A stretch of 64,000 nucleotides of DNA, from assembly GCF_900110615.1 (NCBI RefSeq), contig NZ_FOEI01000006.1, forward strand, positions 89,221-153,220. Reading direction: 5' to 3'. The stretch comes from Flavobacterium urocaniciphilum (GTDB taxonomy: Bacteria; Bacteroidota; Bacteroidia; Flavobacteriales; Flavobacteriaceae). Both the position numbers and the translations under genes were made by a program. The notes beneath the pieces were generated by a model. It saw only the letters and a program-made list of their open reading frames with translations. It was not told where the DNA came from and ran no database searches. The stretch's first letter is position 1. Each line of letters starts with the position of its first letter. Shown here in pieces: positions 15,709-24,314 of the stretch.

Positions 15709-16347
15709 ATGAAATTTAAAGCTAGGGTATTTATACCAAGAAAATTAAATTATTGGAAAAGAAATACTTTGTCTGAAAAAATATCCGATTTTAGTGGATT
15801 GTTTTTATTAATAGTTGCATTGATATATTATCTTTTTTTAAGAAATATAAATAGTGAATCGTTGATAATTAAAATTTTTGGAATTACAATTTTTTTGCCA
15901 ATTTTTGGATTATTGATATCTAGTTTTATTCGTTTTAAGGAATATGAAATTGCAAAAGGTGATTTAATCAATAGTATTTCATTCGAAAATAAAGGAATTC
16001 AAATTTTAGATAAATTGTATTTATTTTCAGAAATTCAAAATTTACGAATTAGTTATGGAAATGTAGTTGGTGATTCAACAAATAACTCTAAATACGGGCC
16101 AATGTTTTCAATTGGTGTAAATAATTATGTGGAATTTACTTTTGAAAATAAAAAAATAAGAACTTATTTTCAAATTCAATCAAGATCTCAAATTGAAGCT
16201 ATAAAAGAAGATTTGTATCATTATGTGATCCATGAAGTTTTTCCATTTAAAGCTAAAAACCTAAGTTTTGTGGATAGTCAGTATCATCATTATACAGATT
16301 ACAAGAACTTTATCGAAAAAATGAAAAGAGAAGGGAAATTATCTTAA
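15709..16347 (+). CDS. Two-TM membrane protein of unknown function (same layout as preceding gene)
   Basis: A 212-aa protein whose ATG is one base after the stop of the previous gene. Two hydrophobic segments (FSGLFLLIVALIYYLFL; IIKIFGITIFLPIFGLLIS) are followed by a beta-rich domain (LINSISFENKGIQILDKLYLFSEI) and a charged C-terminal tail. The FENKGIQI strand parallels SEEGIEIH in the previous protein, suggesting distant paralogues that may form a complex. I do not recognise the family. Confidence 0.6.
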   Translation: MKFKARVFIPRKLNYWKRNTLSEKISDFSGLFLLIVALIYYLFLRNINSESLIIKIFGITIFLPIFGLLISSFIRFKEYEIAKGDLINSISFENKGIQILDKLYLFSEIQNLRISYGNVVGDSTNNSKYGPMFSIGVNNYVEFTFENKKIRTYFQIQSRSQIEAIKEDLYHYVIHEVFPFKAKNLSFVDSQYHHYTDYKNFIEKMKREGKLS

Positions 16348-16360
16348 CATTCCTTTATCA

Positions 16361-16389
16361 TTTGTACATACAAACATTTAGTAACTTTG
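16361..16389 (+). promoter_or_regulatory. Promoter of the iron alcohol dehydrogenase
   Basis: TTTG (16361-16364), 17 bases, then TAACTTTG (16382-16389): a complete Bacteroidota housekeeping promoter, 21 bp before the ATG. Confidence 0.8.
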
Positions 16390-16410
16390 TGCTTCTAAAT
16401 AAAATGTACT

Positions 16411-17577
16411 ATGTTAAACTTCGAATTATACAATCCGACCAATTATGTTTTTGGTCAAAATCAAATAGAAAAATTAGCCTCTTTAGTTCCTGCCAATGCG
16501 AAAATCATGTTGGCTTATGGTGGTGGAAGTATTTTTAAAAACGGTGTTCATGCTCAAGTTACTGAAAACTTAAAAGGTTTTGAGGTGATAGAGTTTGGTG
16601 GAATAGAACCGAATCCGCGTTTTGAAACGTTAATGAAAGCTGTTGAAATTATTCGTACCGAGAAAATCAATTTTATTTTAGCCGTTGGTGGCGGTAGTGT
16701 AATTGATGGTGTGAAATTTATTTCTGGAGCAGTAAATTACGAAGGCGATGCAGTTGATATTCTTAAAAAGAGAATCCTGTTTAAAGATGTTTCGAAAGTG
16801 ATTCCTTTTGGAACGGTTTTAACGTTACCAGCAACAGGTTCTGAAATGAATTCGGGTGCAGTAATTACAATTGATGCCACACATGAAAAACTAACGTTAG
16901 GTGGAAGTGCATTGTTTCCTCAATTTTCTATTTGTGATCCAACGGTAATTCAATCGTTACCAAAAAGACAAATTCAAAATGGAGTAGTAGATGCTTTCAC
17001 ACATGTTTTAGAACAATATTTAACGTTTCCACAAGATGCATTATTACAAGACCGTATTTCAGAAGGTATTTTACAAACCTTAGTAGAAATTGGTCCGAAA
17101 GTAGTAGAAAACCCAACCGATTACAAATTAGCATCTAACTTTATGTGGTGTGCAACTATGGCATTAAACGGATTAATCCAAAAAGGTGTAGCTTCCGATT
17201 GGGCAACTCACATGATTGGGCACGAGTTAACTGCATTATACGAAATTGATCATGCCAGAACATTGGCTATTATTGGTCCGAATTTATATCGCGTAATGTT
17301 CGAAACCAAAAAAGAAAAACTGGCTCAATTTGGAGAAAGAGTGTTTCAAGTTTCAGGAAATACAATTGAAGAAAAAGCACAAAACGCTATTTCAAAATTA
17401 GTAGCATTCTTAGAAGAAATGGGAATGGAAACTAAATTATCTCAAGCTACAACAAATTACGAAGATACCGCTAATTTTATTGTCAATCGTTTTGAAGAAA
17501 GAGGTTGGAAAGCAATGGGAGAAAAACAAAACATCACATTAGAGAAAGTGAGAGAAATTGTAGAATTGAGTTATTAG
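16411..17577 (+). CDS. Iron-containing alcohol dehydrogenase, YqhD/BdhA-like
   Basis: A 388-aa NAD(P)H-dependent group III alcohol/aldehyde reductase. The cofactor-binding loop is AVGGGSVIDGVKF. The metal-site residues are visible: Asp and His in GVVDAFTHVLEQY, His in THMIGHEL, and His in EIDHARTLAI. The N-terminal LYNPTNYVFGQNQIEKL and the overall length agree with the YqhD branch, which reduces short aldehydes with NADPH. It has its own promoter; physiological substrate unknown. Confidence 0.92.
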   Translation: MLNFELYNPTNYVFGQNQIEKLASLVPANAKIMLAYGGGSIFKNGVHAQVTENLKGFEVIEFGGIEPNPRFETLMKAVEIIRTEKINFILAVGGGSVIDGVKFISGAVNYEGDAVDILKKRILFKDVSKVIPFGTVLTLPATGSEMNSGAVITIDATHEKLTLGGSALFPQFSICDPTVIQSLPKRQIQNGVVDAFTHVLEQYLTFPQDALLQDRISEGILQTLVEIGPKVVENPTDYKLASNFMWCATMALNGLIQKGVASDWATHMIGHELTALYEIDHARTLAIIGPNLYRVMFETKKEKLAQFGERVFQVSGNTIEEKAQNAISKLVAFLEEMGMETKLSQATTNYEDTANFIVNRFEERGWKAMGEKQNITLEKVREIVELSY

Positions 17578-17613
17578 ATAAGTGTTTTAAAATAGTTTTT
17601 TAAATAGATTTTC

Positions 17614-17721
17614 GTCAGTTCGAGTGTACCAATGTAATTGGGATGTATCGAGAATTAGAAAATTTTTTAAAACTATTCTCGATACATTCTGATTCATTCT
17701 TCATCAGAACACTCAAACTGA
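17614..17721. repeat. Nested inverted repeat element (about 108 bp)
   Basis: Outer arms GTCAGTTCGAGTGT and ACACTCAAACTGA (one mismatch) enclose inner arms GTATCGAGAAT (17645-17655) and ATTCTCGATAC (17675-17685), which are perfectly complementary. The rest of 17578-17755 holds nothing else recognisable. This cruciform-capable design resembles dispersed elements known from Flavobacterium genomes. Confidence 0.8.
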
Positions 17722-17754
17722 GGTTTTAAAAATTCATTAAAGACTCACCATAAA

Positions 17755-17796
17755 ATAAAAAAGCGTCGGAGAAAAAATTCTACCGACGCTTTTACT
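17755..17796 (-). terminator. Terminator of the 17815 lipoprotein gene
   Basis: Hairpin AAAAGCGTCGG / CCGACGCTTTT with a 13-base loop. On the minus strand it is followed by a T-rich run (CTTTTTTATTTTA). Confidence 0.8.
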
Positions 17797-17814
17797 AACA
17801 AACTAAACTACTAA

Positions 17815-18693
17815 CTATTTTTTAAATTCCAAATTTGTTTTGGTTCTTGAAGCTGCATTTCTCATTATTGGAATGAAACCTCTACCAACAAATTCATATG
17901 TTGTGCCACTTGATAAGTGATATAATCTTATTCTTCCATCGTTTAATACTGTGATATTAAATCCTTCATAATCATTTGTGTTATAATATAGATTTAATTT
18001 TTTAGTATAATAATTACCAGGAACATTTTGAATGTTGTAGTTTCCTGTATAATCCCAATAAATATTATTCAAATTACTTATCATATAATCTTGAGATGAA
18101 CGAAACGTGTCGTTACTTCCAATTACAAATTTTAAGTAGTTTTCCGCATCAAATACATTCGGAGTTCCAGTAGAACTTGTGTACACTTTTTCCCAAGCTA
18201 CATATTCTTGTAAGAAGTAATGCATGTTATCGTAAAACACTCTATCATAATCAAAAGAACTTCTTTGGTAGCCAATCAAATAGTATGCCGTATTTTGATA
18301 ATGGTCAATTAATTTGATTTCATTAGGCGCAATTTGAACTACTTCAAGCTCATAAAATCCATTTATATTATGATGAAAACGAATAGTATGATAGGTAAAA
18401 TCGTAATAGCCAATATTAACACCATATCCACCGCCTGTACTACCAATCCCTACTAAATTGTTATTAGCATATAAATTTCCATTTAGAAAAGACATGGTAA
18501 AAGCTTTTGATAAAAACGGAACATCACCATTTCCAGTTGTTCTGTTGTAATCTATGTACCATAAATCGTAACCTTCTATTAATTCTGGTAAAGTAACTTC
18601 ATCATGGTAATCGTTTATAAATACATCTGTTGTACAAGATGATAAGCTTAATGCTGCAATAAACGTAACGAATAGTAATTTTAAAGTTTTCAT
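17815..18693 (-). CDS. Lipoprotein of unknown function
   Basis: A 292-aa lipoprotein: signal peptide MKTLKLLFVTFIAALSLSSC with lipobox LSSC (Cys20). The mature protein is very rich in Tyr, Asn and Asp and strand-like. A recognisable stretch is EGYDLWYIDYNRTTGNGDVPF followed by AFTMSFLNGNLYANNNLVGIG. I recall Flavobacterium homologues being labelled as a nicotinic acid mononucleotide adenylyltransferase, which would be wrong: there is no nucleotidyltransferase motif and the true nadD is at 14574. Likely anchored in the outer membrane; function unknown. Confidence 0.75.
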   Translation of the reverse strand: MKTLKLLFVTFIAALSLSSCTTDVFINDYHDEVTLPELIEGYDLWYIDYNRTTGNGDVPFLSKAFTMSFLNGNLYANNNLVGIGSTGGGYGVNIGYYDFTYHTIRFHHNINGFYELEVVQIAPNEIKLIDHYQNTAYYLIGYQRSSFDYDRVFYDNMHYFLQEYVAWEKVYTSSTGTPNVFDAENYLKFVIGSNDTFRSSQDYMISNLNNIYWDYTGNYNIQNVPGNYYTKKLNLYYNTNDYEGFNITVLNDGRIRLYHLSSGTTYEFVGRGFIPIMRNAASRTKTNLEFKK

Positions 18694-18843
18694 AGGCTTA
18701 ATATTTTGGTTTCTTAGTTTATTTCAATAGCCGTGCCAAAAAATGGCTATTCACAAGTCGTTAACAAAAACACGATTTTTATTATGAAGTAGGAATTAAT
18801 TTGTTATTTGTTTACGATTTTTGACTTGATATTGTATTACTAT

Positions 18844-18874
18844 TTTGATATTGCCATTGAAAAGTGTATTTTTG
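18844..18874 (+). promoter_or_regulatory. Promoter of gpsA
   Basis: TTTG (18844-18847), 19 bases, then TATTTTTG (18867-18874), 19 bp before the ATG. Confidence 0.75.
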
Positions 18875-18893
18875 AGGTTCATTTTTTTAGAAC

Positions 18894-19889
18894 ATGGAAA
18901 ACAATAAAAAATTTGCTGTAATTGGTGGAGGAAGCTGGGCAACAGCTATCGCTAAAATGTTATGTGAAAACCAAGAGAAAATCGCTTGGTATATGAGAAG
19001 TACATATGCGTTAGAACATTTAAAACACCAAAAACACAATCCAAATTATTTAAGTTCAGTAGCTTTTGATATAAATAAATTACAACTTACTAACGATATT
19101 AATGAAGCAGTAGCATTTGCTGATGTTGTAATTTTTGCTATTCCATCTGCCTTTTTAAAAGATGAATTGGAAAAAATGACGGTTTCTTTAGAAGGAAAAA
19201 TTATTTTTTCAGCAATTAAAGGTATTGTTCCAGAAACCAGTTTAATTGTTGGGGAGCATTTTCATAAAATGTATTCTATTCCATACGAAAATATCGGAGT
19301 AATTACGGGGCCTTGTCATGCAGAAGAAGTAGCGATGGAAAGACTTTCTTATCTTACTATTGCTTGTGCTGATAAAGAAAAAGCAAAATATGTAGCTAAA
19401 AATTTATCGAGCTATTATATCAAAGCAAAAACTTCCGACGATATTATTGGAACAGAATATGCAGCTGTATTGAAAAATATTTATTCTATTGCAGCTGGTA
19501 TTGCACATGGATTAGGTTATGGAGATAACTTTCAAGCGGTTTTAATGAGTAATGCTATTCGTGAAATGAAACGTTTTATAAAGAAAGTTCATAGAATGAA
19601 ACGTAATATTAATAATTCAGCTTATTTAGGAGATTTATTGGTTACAGGTTATTCGGTGTTTTCTAGAAATAGAATGTTTGGGAATATGATTGGAAAAGGC
19701 TACACAGTAAAATCAGCTCAAATGGAAATGAGTATGGTTGCCGAAGGGTATTATGCGAGTAAAAGTGCTTATAATTTAAATTTAGATTATAAGGCTAAAA
19801 CACCAATCATTAATGCGGTTTACGAAATTTTATACGAAGGAAAAGAAGCTAAAGAAGTATTTAAAAAATTAACGGAGAAGTTAGATTAG
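18894..19889 (+). CDS. gpsA: Glycerol-3-phosphate dehydrogenase [NAD(P)+]
   Basis: Reduces dihydroxyacetone phosphate to sn-glycerol-3-phosphate for phospholipid synthesis. The 331 aa start with the dinucleotide loop VIGGGSWATAIAKML (GxGxxA). Then VIFAIPSAFLKDEL, SAIKGIVPE, ITGPCHAEEVA, the catalytic-Lys segment GTEYAAVLKNIYSIAAGIAHGLGYGDN and GNMIGKGYTVKSAQMEM. Complete and typical. It is followed by an A-rich degenerate spacer rather than a terminator. Confidence 0.95.
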   Translation: MENNKKFAVIGGGSWATAIAKMLCENQEKIAWYMRSTYALEHLKHQKHNPNYLSSVAFDINKLQLTNDINEAVAFADVVIFAIPSAFLKDELEKMTVSLEGKIIFSAIKGIVPETSLIVGEHFHKMYSIPYENIGVITGPCHAEEVAMERLSYLTIACADKEKAKYVAKNLSSYYIKAKTSDDIIGTEYAAVLKNIYSIAAGIAHGLGYGDNFQAVLMSNAIREMKRFIKKVHRMKRNINNSAYLGDLLVTGYSVFSRNRMFGNMIGKGYTVKSAQMEMSMVAEGYYASKSAYNLNLDYKAKTPIINAVYEILYEGKEAKEVFKKLTEKLD

Positions 19890-19980
19890 TAAAGAGCCAA
19901 GTAAAAAGAGCCAAGTTAAAAGGGAAAAGTAAAAAGTCCAAATTGACATTTCAATTTATGTTGGAAAGTAAGATGGAAAG
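19890..19980. repeat. Degenerate AAGTAAAAAG-type intergenic repeat
   Basis: AAGAGCCAAGTAAAAAGAGCC-type units (two near-copies of GAGCCAAGTAAAAAG), then GGGAAAAGTAAAAAG and two copies of GGAAAGTA/GGAAAGTTA. It shares its vocabulary with 1289-1386. Confidence 0.6.
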
Positions 19981-19993
19981 TTAATTTTTTTAT

Positions 19994-20251
19994 ATGAATA
20001 ATAATAGAGGTGTTGTAGTAGGAATACTCTTTTCAGTTATAATTACTTTTTTAGAAGGTAATTTAGTAATTGAAAATTTTTTTGAATCAATTGGTGCAAT
20101 TATAGGAGTTTTAGTTATTAATGCCTTCATTTCTATACTTATTTGTGTATTCAAGAGTTTCGATAATTTCGGAAAAATATTTGGTCAAGTTTCAATTGTT
20201 ATATGTTTAATTACATTAATTTCATTTGTAATTACGGTTAGTCACAAATAA
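19994..20251 (+). CDS. Small membrane protein of unknown function
   Basis: An 85-aa protein with three hydrophobic segments (VVVGILFSVIITFL; IGAIIGVLVINAFISILICVF; VSIVICLITLISFVITV) and only short loops. It starts at an ATG 104 bp after gpsA, and no homologue is recognised. Codon use is like its neighbours and the frame is clean, so it is probably real, but this rests on hydrophobicity alone. Confidence 0.5.
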   Translation: MNNNRGVVVGILFSVIITFLEGNLVIENFFESIGAIIGVLVINAFISILICVFKSFDNFGKIFGQVSIVICLITLISFVITVSHK

Positions 20252-20338
20252 CTTCAAAATTTTAAAAATTTAGTTTATCATTTACTAATTGTGAAATGAT
20301 ATTATTGTAAAACTTTAATTCGAAATTTTCATTTTTTA

Positions 20339-22780
20339 ATGCATTTCATCAACGTTATTCTTCCTCTCAATCTTGATAAAACATTTACGTATTCGGTAAA
20401 TGCGGAAGAATACAAGTTTTTGCAACCTGGAATGCGTGTTACAGTTCCGTTTGGAAAATCGAAAATTTTTACAGCTTTAGTAGTAGAAAAACATACCACG
20501 CCACCACAATTATACGAAGCGAAAGATATCAGTCAAATTATTGATGAAACGCCTATTGTAAATGACATTCAATTACGTCATTGGCAATGGATTGCATCGT
20601 ATTATATGTGTTCGATTGGCGAAGTTTTTAAATCGGCTTTGCCTTCTGGATTGATTCTAGAAAGCGAAACGATTATTTCTTCTTCTCATTCAGAAGCAGA
20701 TAAAAGCGAGGCAACCGATGAAGAATTCTTAGTGTTGGAAGCTTTAGAAAATAAATCTTCGATTACGATTTCTGAAATTTCTCAAATCTTAAATAAGAAA
20801 AATGTAATTCCAATCATTCAAAGCTTATTAGCGAAAGGTTTGCTAATCATGCAGGAAGAAGTTCAGGAAAATTACAAACCGAAATTGGTAAAATACATCA
20901 AACTACATGATGAATTTTTACAACAAGAACAATTACAAGAATTACTTGAAATCTTAGGTAAGGCGAAAAAGCAAAAAGAAATTGTTCTGCATTATTTTCA
21001 ATTGCAAGCTACAGAGAAAAAACCAATTGCCTCTAAATTATTGATGGAAACTTCTGGCGTGAGTGCTGCAGTAATTAAATCGTTAGTGGAAAAAGGTATT
21101 TTTGAAGAATATTATATTAATACCGATAGAGTTTCTTTTGAAAAAGAAGAGGATTACGAAATTCATTTGAGCAATCCTCAAGCCAAAGCATTAGAAAATA
21201 TTAAAGAAAACTTCCAAAATTTTGATGTGAATTTATTTCATGGTGTAACCGCTTCTGGAAAAACAGAAGTGTACATTAAACTTATTGAAGAATATTTACA
21301 ACAAGATAAACAAGTTTTGTTTTTATTACCAGAAATTGCTTTAACGACACAATTAGTACAACGTTTATCGGCCTATTTTGGAAATCAAATTGCGGTTTTC
21401 CATTCGAAATATAATTCTAACGAACGCGTTGAAGTATATAATCACGTATTGCAAAATTCCGACAAAGCTAAAGTGGTTTTAGGAGTTCGAAGTGCTTTGT
21501 TTTTACCCTTTTCCAATTTAGGTTTGATTGTAGTTGATGAAGAACATGAAGCTACCTATAAACAACAAGATCCAGCACCAAGATATCATGCCAGAGACGC
21601 CGCTATTGTATTAGCCAAATTTCATGACGCCAAAGTGTTGTTAGGTAGTGCTACGCCAAGTATAGAATCTTATTATAATGCGAAATCAAATAAGTACGGA
21701 TTAATTGAATTGTTTGAGCGATTCAATAATGTGGTATTGCCGGAAATTCATCTTATTGATTTAAAAGATAAATACTTCCGTAAACGAATGGATGGTCATT
21801 TTTCGGATGAATTATTAGAAAGAATGCATGAAACACTTGCGAATAACGAACAAATCATGTTGTTTCAAAATCGTAGAGGATATTCTCCATATATAGAATG
21901 CTCAACATGTGGACATGTACCTCAATGTCCGAGTTGCGATGTGAGTTTAACCTACTATAAATATAAAAGTGTACTGAAATGTCATTATTGCGGACATAGC
22001 ATGGCGAAACCAACGCATTGTCATCAATGTAATTCGTTAGATATTTCGGCAAAAGGTTTTGGTACTGAGCAGGTAGAATTAGAGTTAGTCAAATTATTTC
22101 CGAATAAGAAAATTGCTCGTATGGATCAAGACACGACTCGAGGAAAATTTGCTTTCGAAAAAATGATTGATGCGTTTAAAAATCAAGAAATTGATATTTT
22201 AGTGGGAACCCAAATGCTTGCGAAAGGATTGGATTTTGAGAATGTTACGTTAGTCGGAATTTTAAATGCAGATAATTTATTGAATCAACCGTATTATCGT
22301 GCTTATGAACGCGCGTATCAAATGATGGTTCAAGTGGCTGGTCGTTCAGGAAGAAAATCTAAAAAGGGTAGTGTGGTTATACAAACCTACAACCCAATGC
22401 ATAATACTATTCAGCAAGTGGTAAACAATAATTATGTTGCGATGTTTAATGAGCAATTGTACGAAAGACGTAATTTTCAATATCCACCGTATTTCAGATT
22501 GTTGCAAATTAAATTGAAACATCGTGATTTTGAAAAATTACGTGAAGGTTCAACATGGTTATATAATGTATTGAAACAAAATCTTCAAATACCTATTCTT
22601 GGTCCGGAAGAACCTGCAATTAACAGAATTAGAAATGAGTACATCAGAACCATTTTGATTAAAATTCCAAATAATGCCGACCTTATAAATACAAAAAAAC
22701 TTATCAAAAAAGTATTGATAAGTTTTGAGGCTACTTCACAATATCGTTCTATAAAGACGACATTAAATGTAGATTATTAA
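20339..22780 (+). CDS. priA: Primosomal protein N' (replication restart helicase PriA)
   Basis: A superfamily 2 DNA helicase that reloads the replisome at stalled forks. 813 aa: N-terminal 3'-DNA-binding domain (FINVILPLNLDKTFTYSV, PGMRVTVPFGKSK), Walker A HGVTASGKTEVYIKL, Walker B VVDEEHEATYKQQD, GSATPSIES, and a zinc-binding module with paired cysteines (CSTCGHVPQCPSC, CHYCGHSM, CHQCNS). Then GFGTEQVELEL and LVGTQMLAKGLDFENVTLVG. All family motifs are present. The 3' end overlaps the convergent response-regulator gene by 4 bp. Confidence 0.97.
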   Translation: MHFINVILPLNLDKTFTYSVNAEEYKFLQPGMRVTVPFGKSKIFTALVVEKHTTPPQLYEAKDISQIIDETPIVNDIQLRHWQWIASYYMCSIGEVFKSALPSGLILESETIISSSHSEADKSEATDEEFLVLEALENKSSITISEISQILNKKNVIPIIQSLLAKGLLIMQEEVQENYKPKLVKYIKLHDEFLQQEQLQELLEILGKAKKQKEIVLHYFQLQATEKKPIASKLLMETSGVSAAVIKSLVEKGIFEEYYINTDRVSFEKEEDYEIHLSNPQAKALENIKENFQNFDVNLFHGVTASGKTEVYIKLIEEYLQQDKQVLFLLPEIALTTQLVQRLSAYFGNQIAVFHSKYNSNERVEVYNHVLQNSDKAKVVLGVRSALFLPFSNLGLIVVDEEHEATYKQQDPAPRYHARDAAIVLAKFHDAKVLLGSATPSIESYYNAKSNKYGLIELFERFNNVVLPEIHLIDLKDKYFRKRMDGHFSDELLERMHETLANNEQIMLFQNRRGYSPYIECSTCGHVPQCPSCDVSLTYYKYKSVLKCHYCGHSMAKPTHCHQCNSLDISAKGFGTEQVELELVKLFPNKKIARMDQDTTRGKFAFEKMIDAFKNQEIDILVGTQMLAKGLDFENVTLVGILNADNLLNQPYYRAYERAYQMMVQVAGRSGRKSKKGSVVIQTYNPMHNTIQQVVNNNYVAMFNEQLYERRNFQYPPYFRLLQIKLKHRDFEKLREGSTWLYNVLKQNLQIPILGPEEPAINRIRNEYIRTILIKIPNNADLINTKKLIKKVLISFEATSQYRSIKTTLNVDY

Positions 22781-23475
22781 TAATTTTCAAGAATGGTAAT
22801 AATTTCTTCTTTTTTGTTTCGACTTAAAGGAATTTTTTCACCATCAATTTCAACTTGTTTACTGTTAAATCGTTCTACTTTATCTAAATTGATAATATAG
22901 GATTTATGAATTCTTAAGAAATGATTATTTGGTAATTCATTTTCAAAAGCTTTCATAGTTGATAATACTAAGTGTGTATCTTCATAAGTTACTACTTTAA
23001 TATAATCGCCAAATGCTTCAACCCATTTAATATGAGAAGTGTAAATTTTAATTTTCTTTAAATTACTCTTAATAATAAGATGAGGTCCGTGGTCGTCATG
23101 AATGTGTTCATGTTTCAATTGGTACATTTCCAAAGCCTTTTTAACCGAAGTTAAAAAACGTTCCTTTTTAATAGGTTTCTGAAGAAAGTCTAATGCAGAA
23201 TATTCGAAAGCCTTTACCGCATAATCAGCTTTTGATGTTATAAAAACAATCTGTGGTTTTATTTTTAAACCATCAAGTAAATCAAAGCCTGTAATGTGTG
23301 GCATTTCAATATCTAAAAAAATTAAATCGACCGGATGATTGGAGATGTAATTTTTGGCTTCTAATGCATTTGAAAAATCCCCGCCTAGTTTTAAATTTGG
23401 ATGTTCAGAAATCAATTTTGCTATAGTAATTCTTTGGATAGAGCTATCGTCTACAACAATTGTGTTTAACTTCAT
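22777..23475 (-). CDS. LytTR-family response regulator
   Basis: A 232-aa two-component regulator. The receiver domain (about residues 1-120) has the acidic pair Asp9-Asp10, the phospho-acceptor Asp55 in DLIFLDIEMP, and Lys in LDFLQKPIKKERF. The C-terminal LytTR DNA-binding domain (about 135-232) shows IKWVEAFGDYIKVVT, LPNNHFLRIHKSYIINLDKVE and IPLSRNKKEEI. LytTR regulators bind tandem direct repeats spaced about two helical turns. No partner histidine kinase is adjacent, so it is an orphan here. Confidence 0.93.
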   Translation of the reverse strand: MKLNTIVVDDSSIQRITIAKLISEHPNLKLGGDFSNALEAKNYISNHPVDLIFLDIEMPHITGFDLLDGLKIKPQIVFITSKADYAVKAFEYSALDFLQKPIKKERFLTSVKKALEMYQLKHEHIHDDHGPHLIIKSNLKKIKIYTSHIKWVEAFGDYIKVVTYEDTHLVLSTMKAFENELPNNHFLRIHKSYIINLDKVERFNSKQVEIDGEKIPLSRNKKEEIITILENY

Positions 23476-23564
23476 AGTTTAAGTAGTTAGTTTTTACACC
23501 ATAAAAATAAGTAAAAAATTCTCACAATACTAATATTCAACTAAAAAAAATATGTTTTTTCAAA

Positions 23565-23595
23565 TTTGGAGATTAAATAATAATGATTATCTTTG
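23565..23595 (+). promoter_or_regulatory. Promoter of the rpsF-rpsR-rplI operon
   Basis: TTTG (23565-23568), 19 bases, then TATCTTTG (23588-23595) followed by CACCC. A perfect-consensus strong promoter 24 bp upstream of rpsF. Confidence 0.85.
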
Positions 23596-23619
23596 CACCC
23601 AATTTAAAAATAAACATAG

Positions 23620-23958
23620 ATGAAAAATTATGAAACTGTTTTCATTTTGAATCCCGTTTTATCTGAAGTTCAGGTAAAGGAAACAGTAAGCAAATTCGAA
23701 GATTTTCTTACTTCTAAGGGTGCAAAAATGGTATCGAAAGAGGATTGGGGCTTAAAAAAATTAGCTTATGAAATCCAACACAAGAAAAGTGGTTTTTACC
23801 ATTTATTTGAGTACCAAGCTCCAGCTGAATTAATCATTTCTTTAGAAACTGAATTCAGAAGAGACGAAAGAATTATGAGATTCTTAACTGTTGCATTAGA
23901 CAAACATGCAGTAGCTTGGGCTGAAAGAAGAAGAGAAAAATTAAAAACTAAAGCTTAA
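23620..23958 (+). CDS. rpsF: 30S ribosomal protein S6
   Basis: 112 aa. S6 motifs: [39 protein letters not shown] (given as [10 protein letters not shown] then GFYHLFEY), [11 protein letters not shown]. It binds S18 and the central domain of 16S rRNA. First gene of the conserved rpsF-rpsR-rplI operon, 5 bp before rpsR. Confidence 0.97.
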   Translation: MKNYETVFILNPVLSEVQVKETVSKFEDFLTSKGAKMVSKEDWGLKKLAYEIQHKKSGFYHLFEYQAPAELIISLETEFRRDERIMRFLTVALDKHAVAWAERRREKLKTKA

Positions 23959-23963
23959 TCATC

Positions 23964-24248
23964 ATGTCAATAGCTAGCGGAAAAAAAGAAGGAGATATCA
24001 GATATCTTACTCCTTTAAATATCGATACTAACAAACAAAAAAAATATTGTCGTTTCAAAAAATCTGGTATCAAGTATATCGATTATAAAGATGCTGATTT
24101 TTTATTAAAATTCGTTAACGAGCAAGGTAAAATTTTACCAAGACGTTTAACAGGTACTTCTTTAAAATACCAAAGAAAAGTTTCTGTTGCTGTAAAAAGA
24201 GCTCGTCATTTAGCTTTAATGCCTTACGTGGCGGATTTATTAAAATAA
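23964..24248 (+). CDS. rpsR: 30S ribosomal protein S18
   Basis: 94 aa. The S18 core is visible: [56 protein letters not shown] and [12 protein letters not shown] basic rRNA-binding subunit that pairs with S6. The short N-terminal extension [11 protein letters not shown] is usual in Bacteroidota. Confidence 0.97.
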   Translation: MSIASGKKEGDIRYLTPLNIDTNKQKKYCRFKKSGIKYIDYKDADFLLKFVNEQGKILPRRLTGTSLKYQRKVSVAVKRARHLALMPYVADLLK

Positions 24249-24260
24249 TAATTTAATCTA

Positions 24261-24314
24261 GTTGTTGCTTCGATTAATCGGAGCTAACTTCTAAAATAAA
24301 AAAAGGACAACAAC
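24261..24314 (+). promoter_or_regulatory. Possible two-state RNA leader in front of rplI
   Basis: The 66-nt rpsR-rplI gap contains a hairpin (24261-24288: GCTTCGA-TTAA-TCGGAGC plus an outer GTT/AAC). The 5' strand GTTGTTG (24261-24267) is also perfectly complementary to CAACAAC at 24308-24314, the seven bases directly before the rplI ATG and adjacent to the only Shine-Dalgarno-like AAAGGA. The two pairings are mutually exclusive, so translational control of L9 is possible. This is prediction only. Confidence 0.35.

Noticed and set aside
20252..20338. RNA gene in the gap before priA
   Set aside because: AT-rich with no stable stem or recognisable RNA motif.
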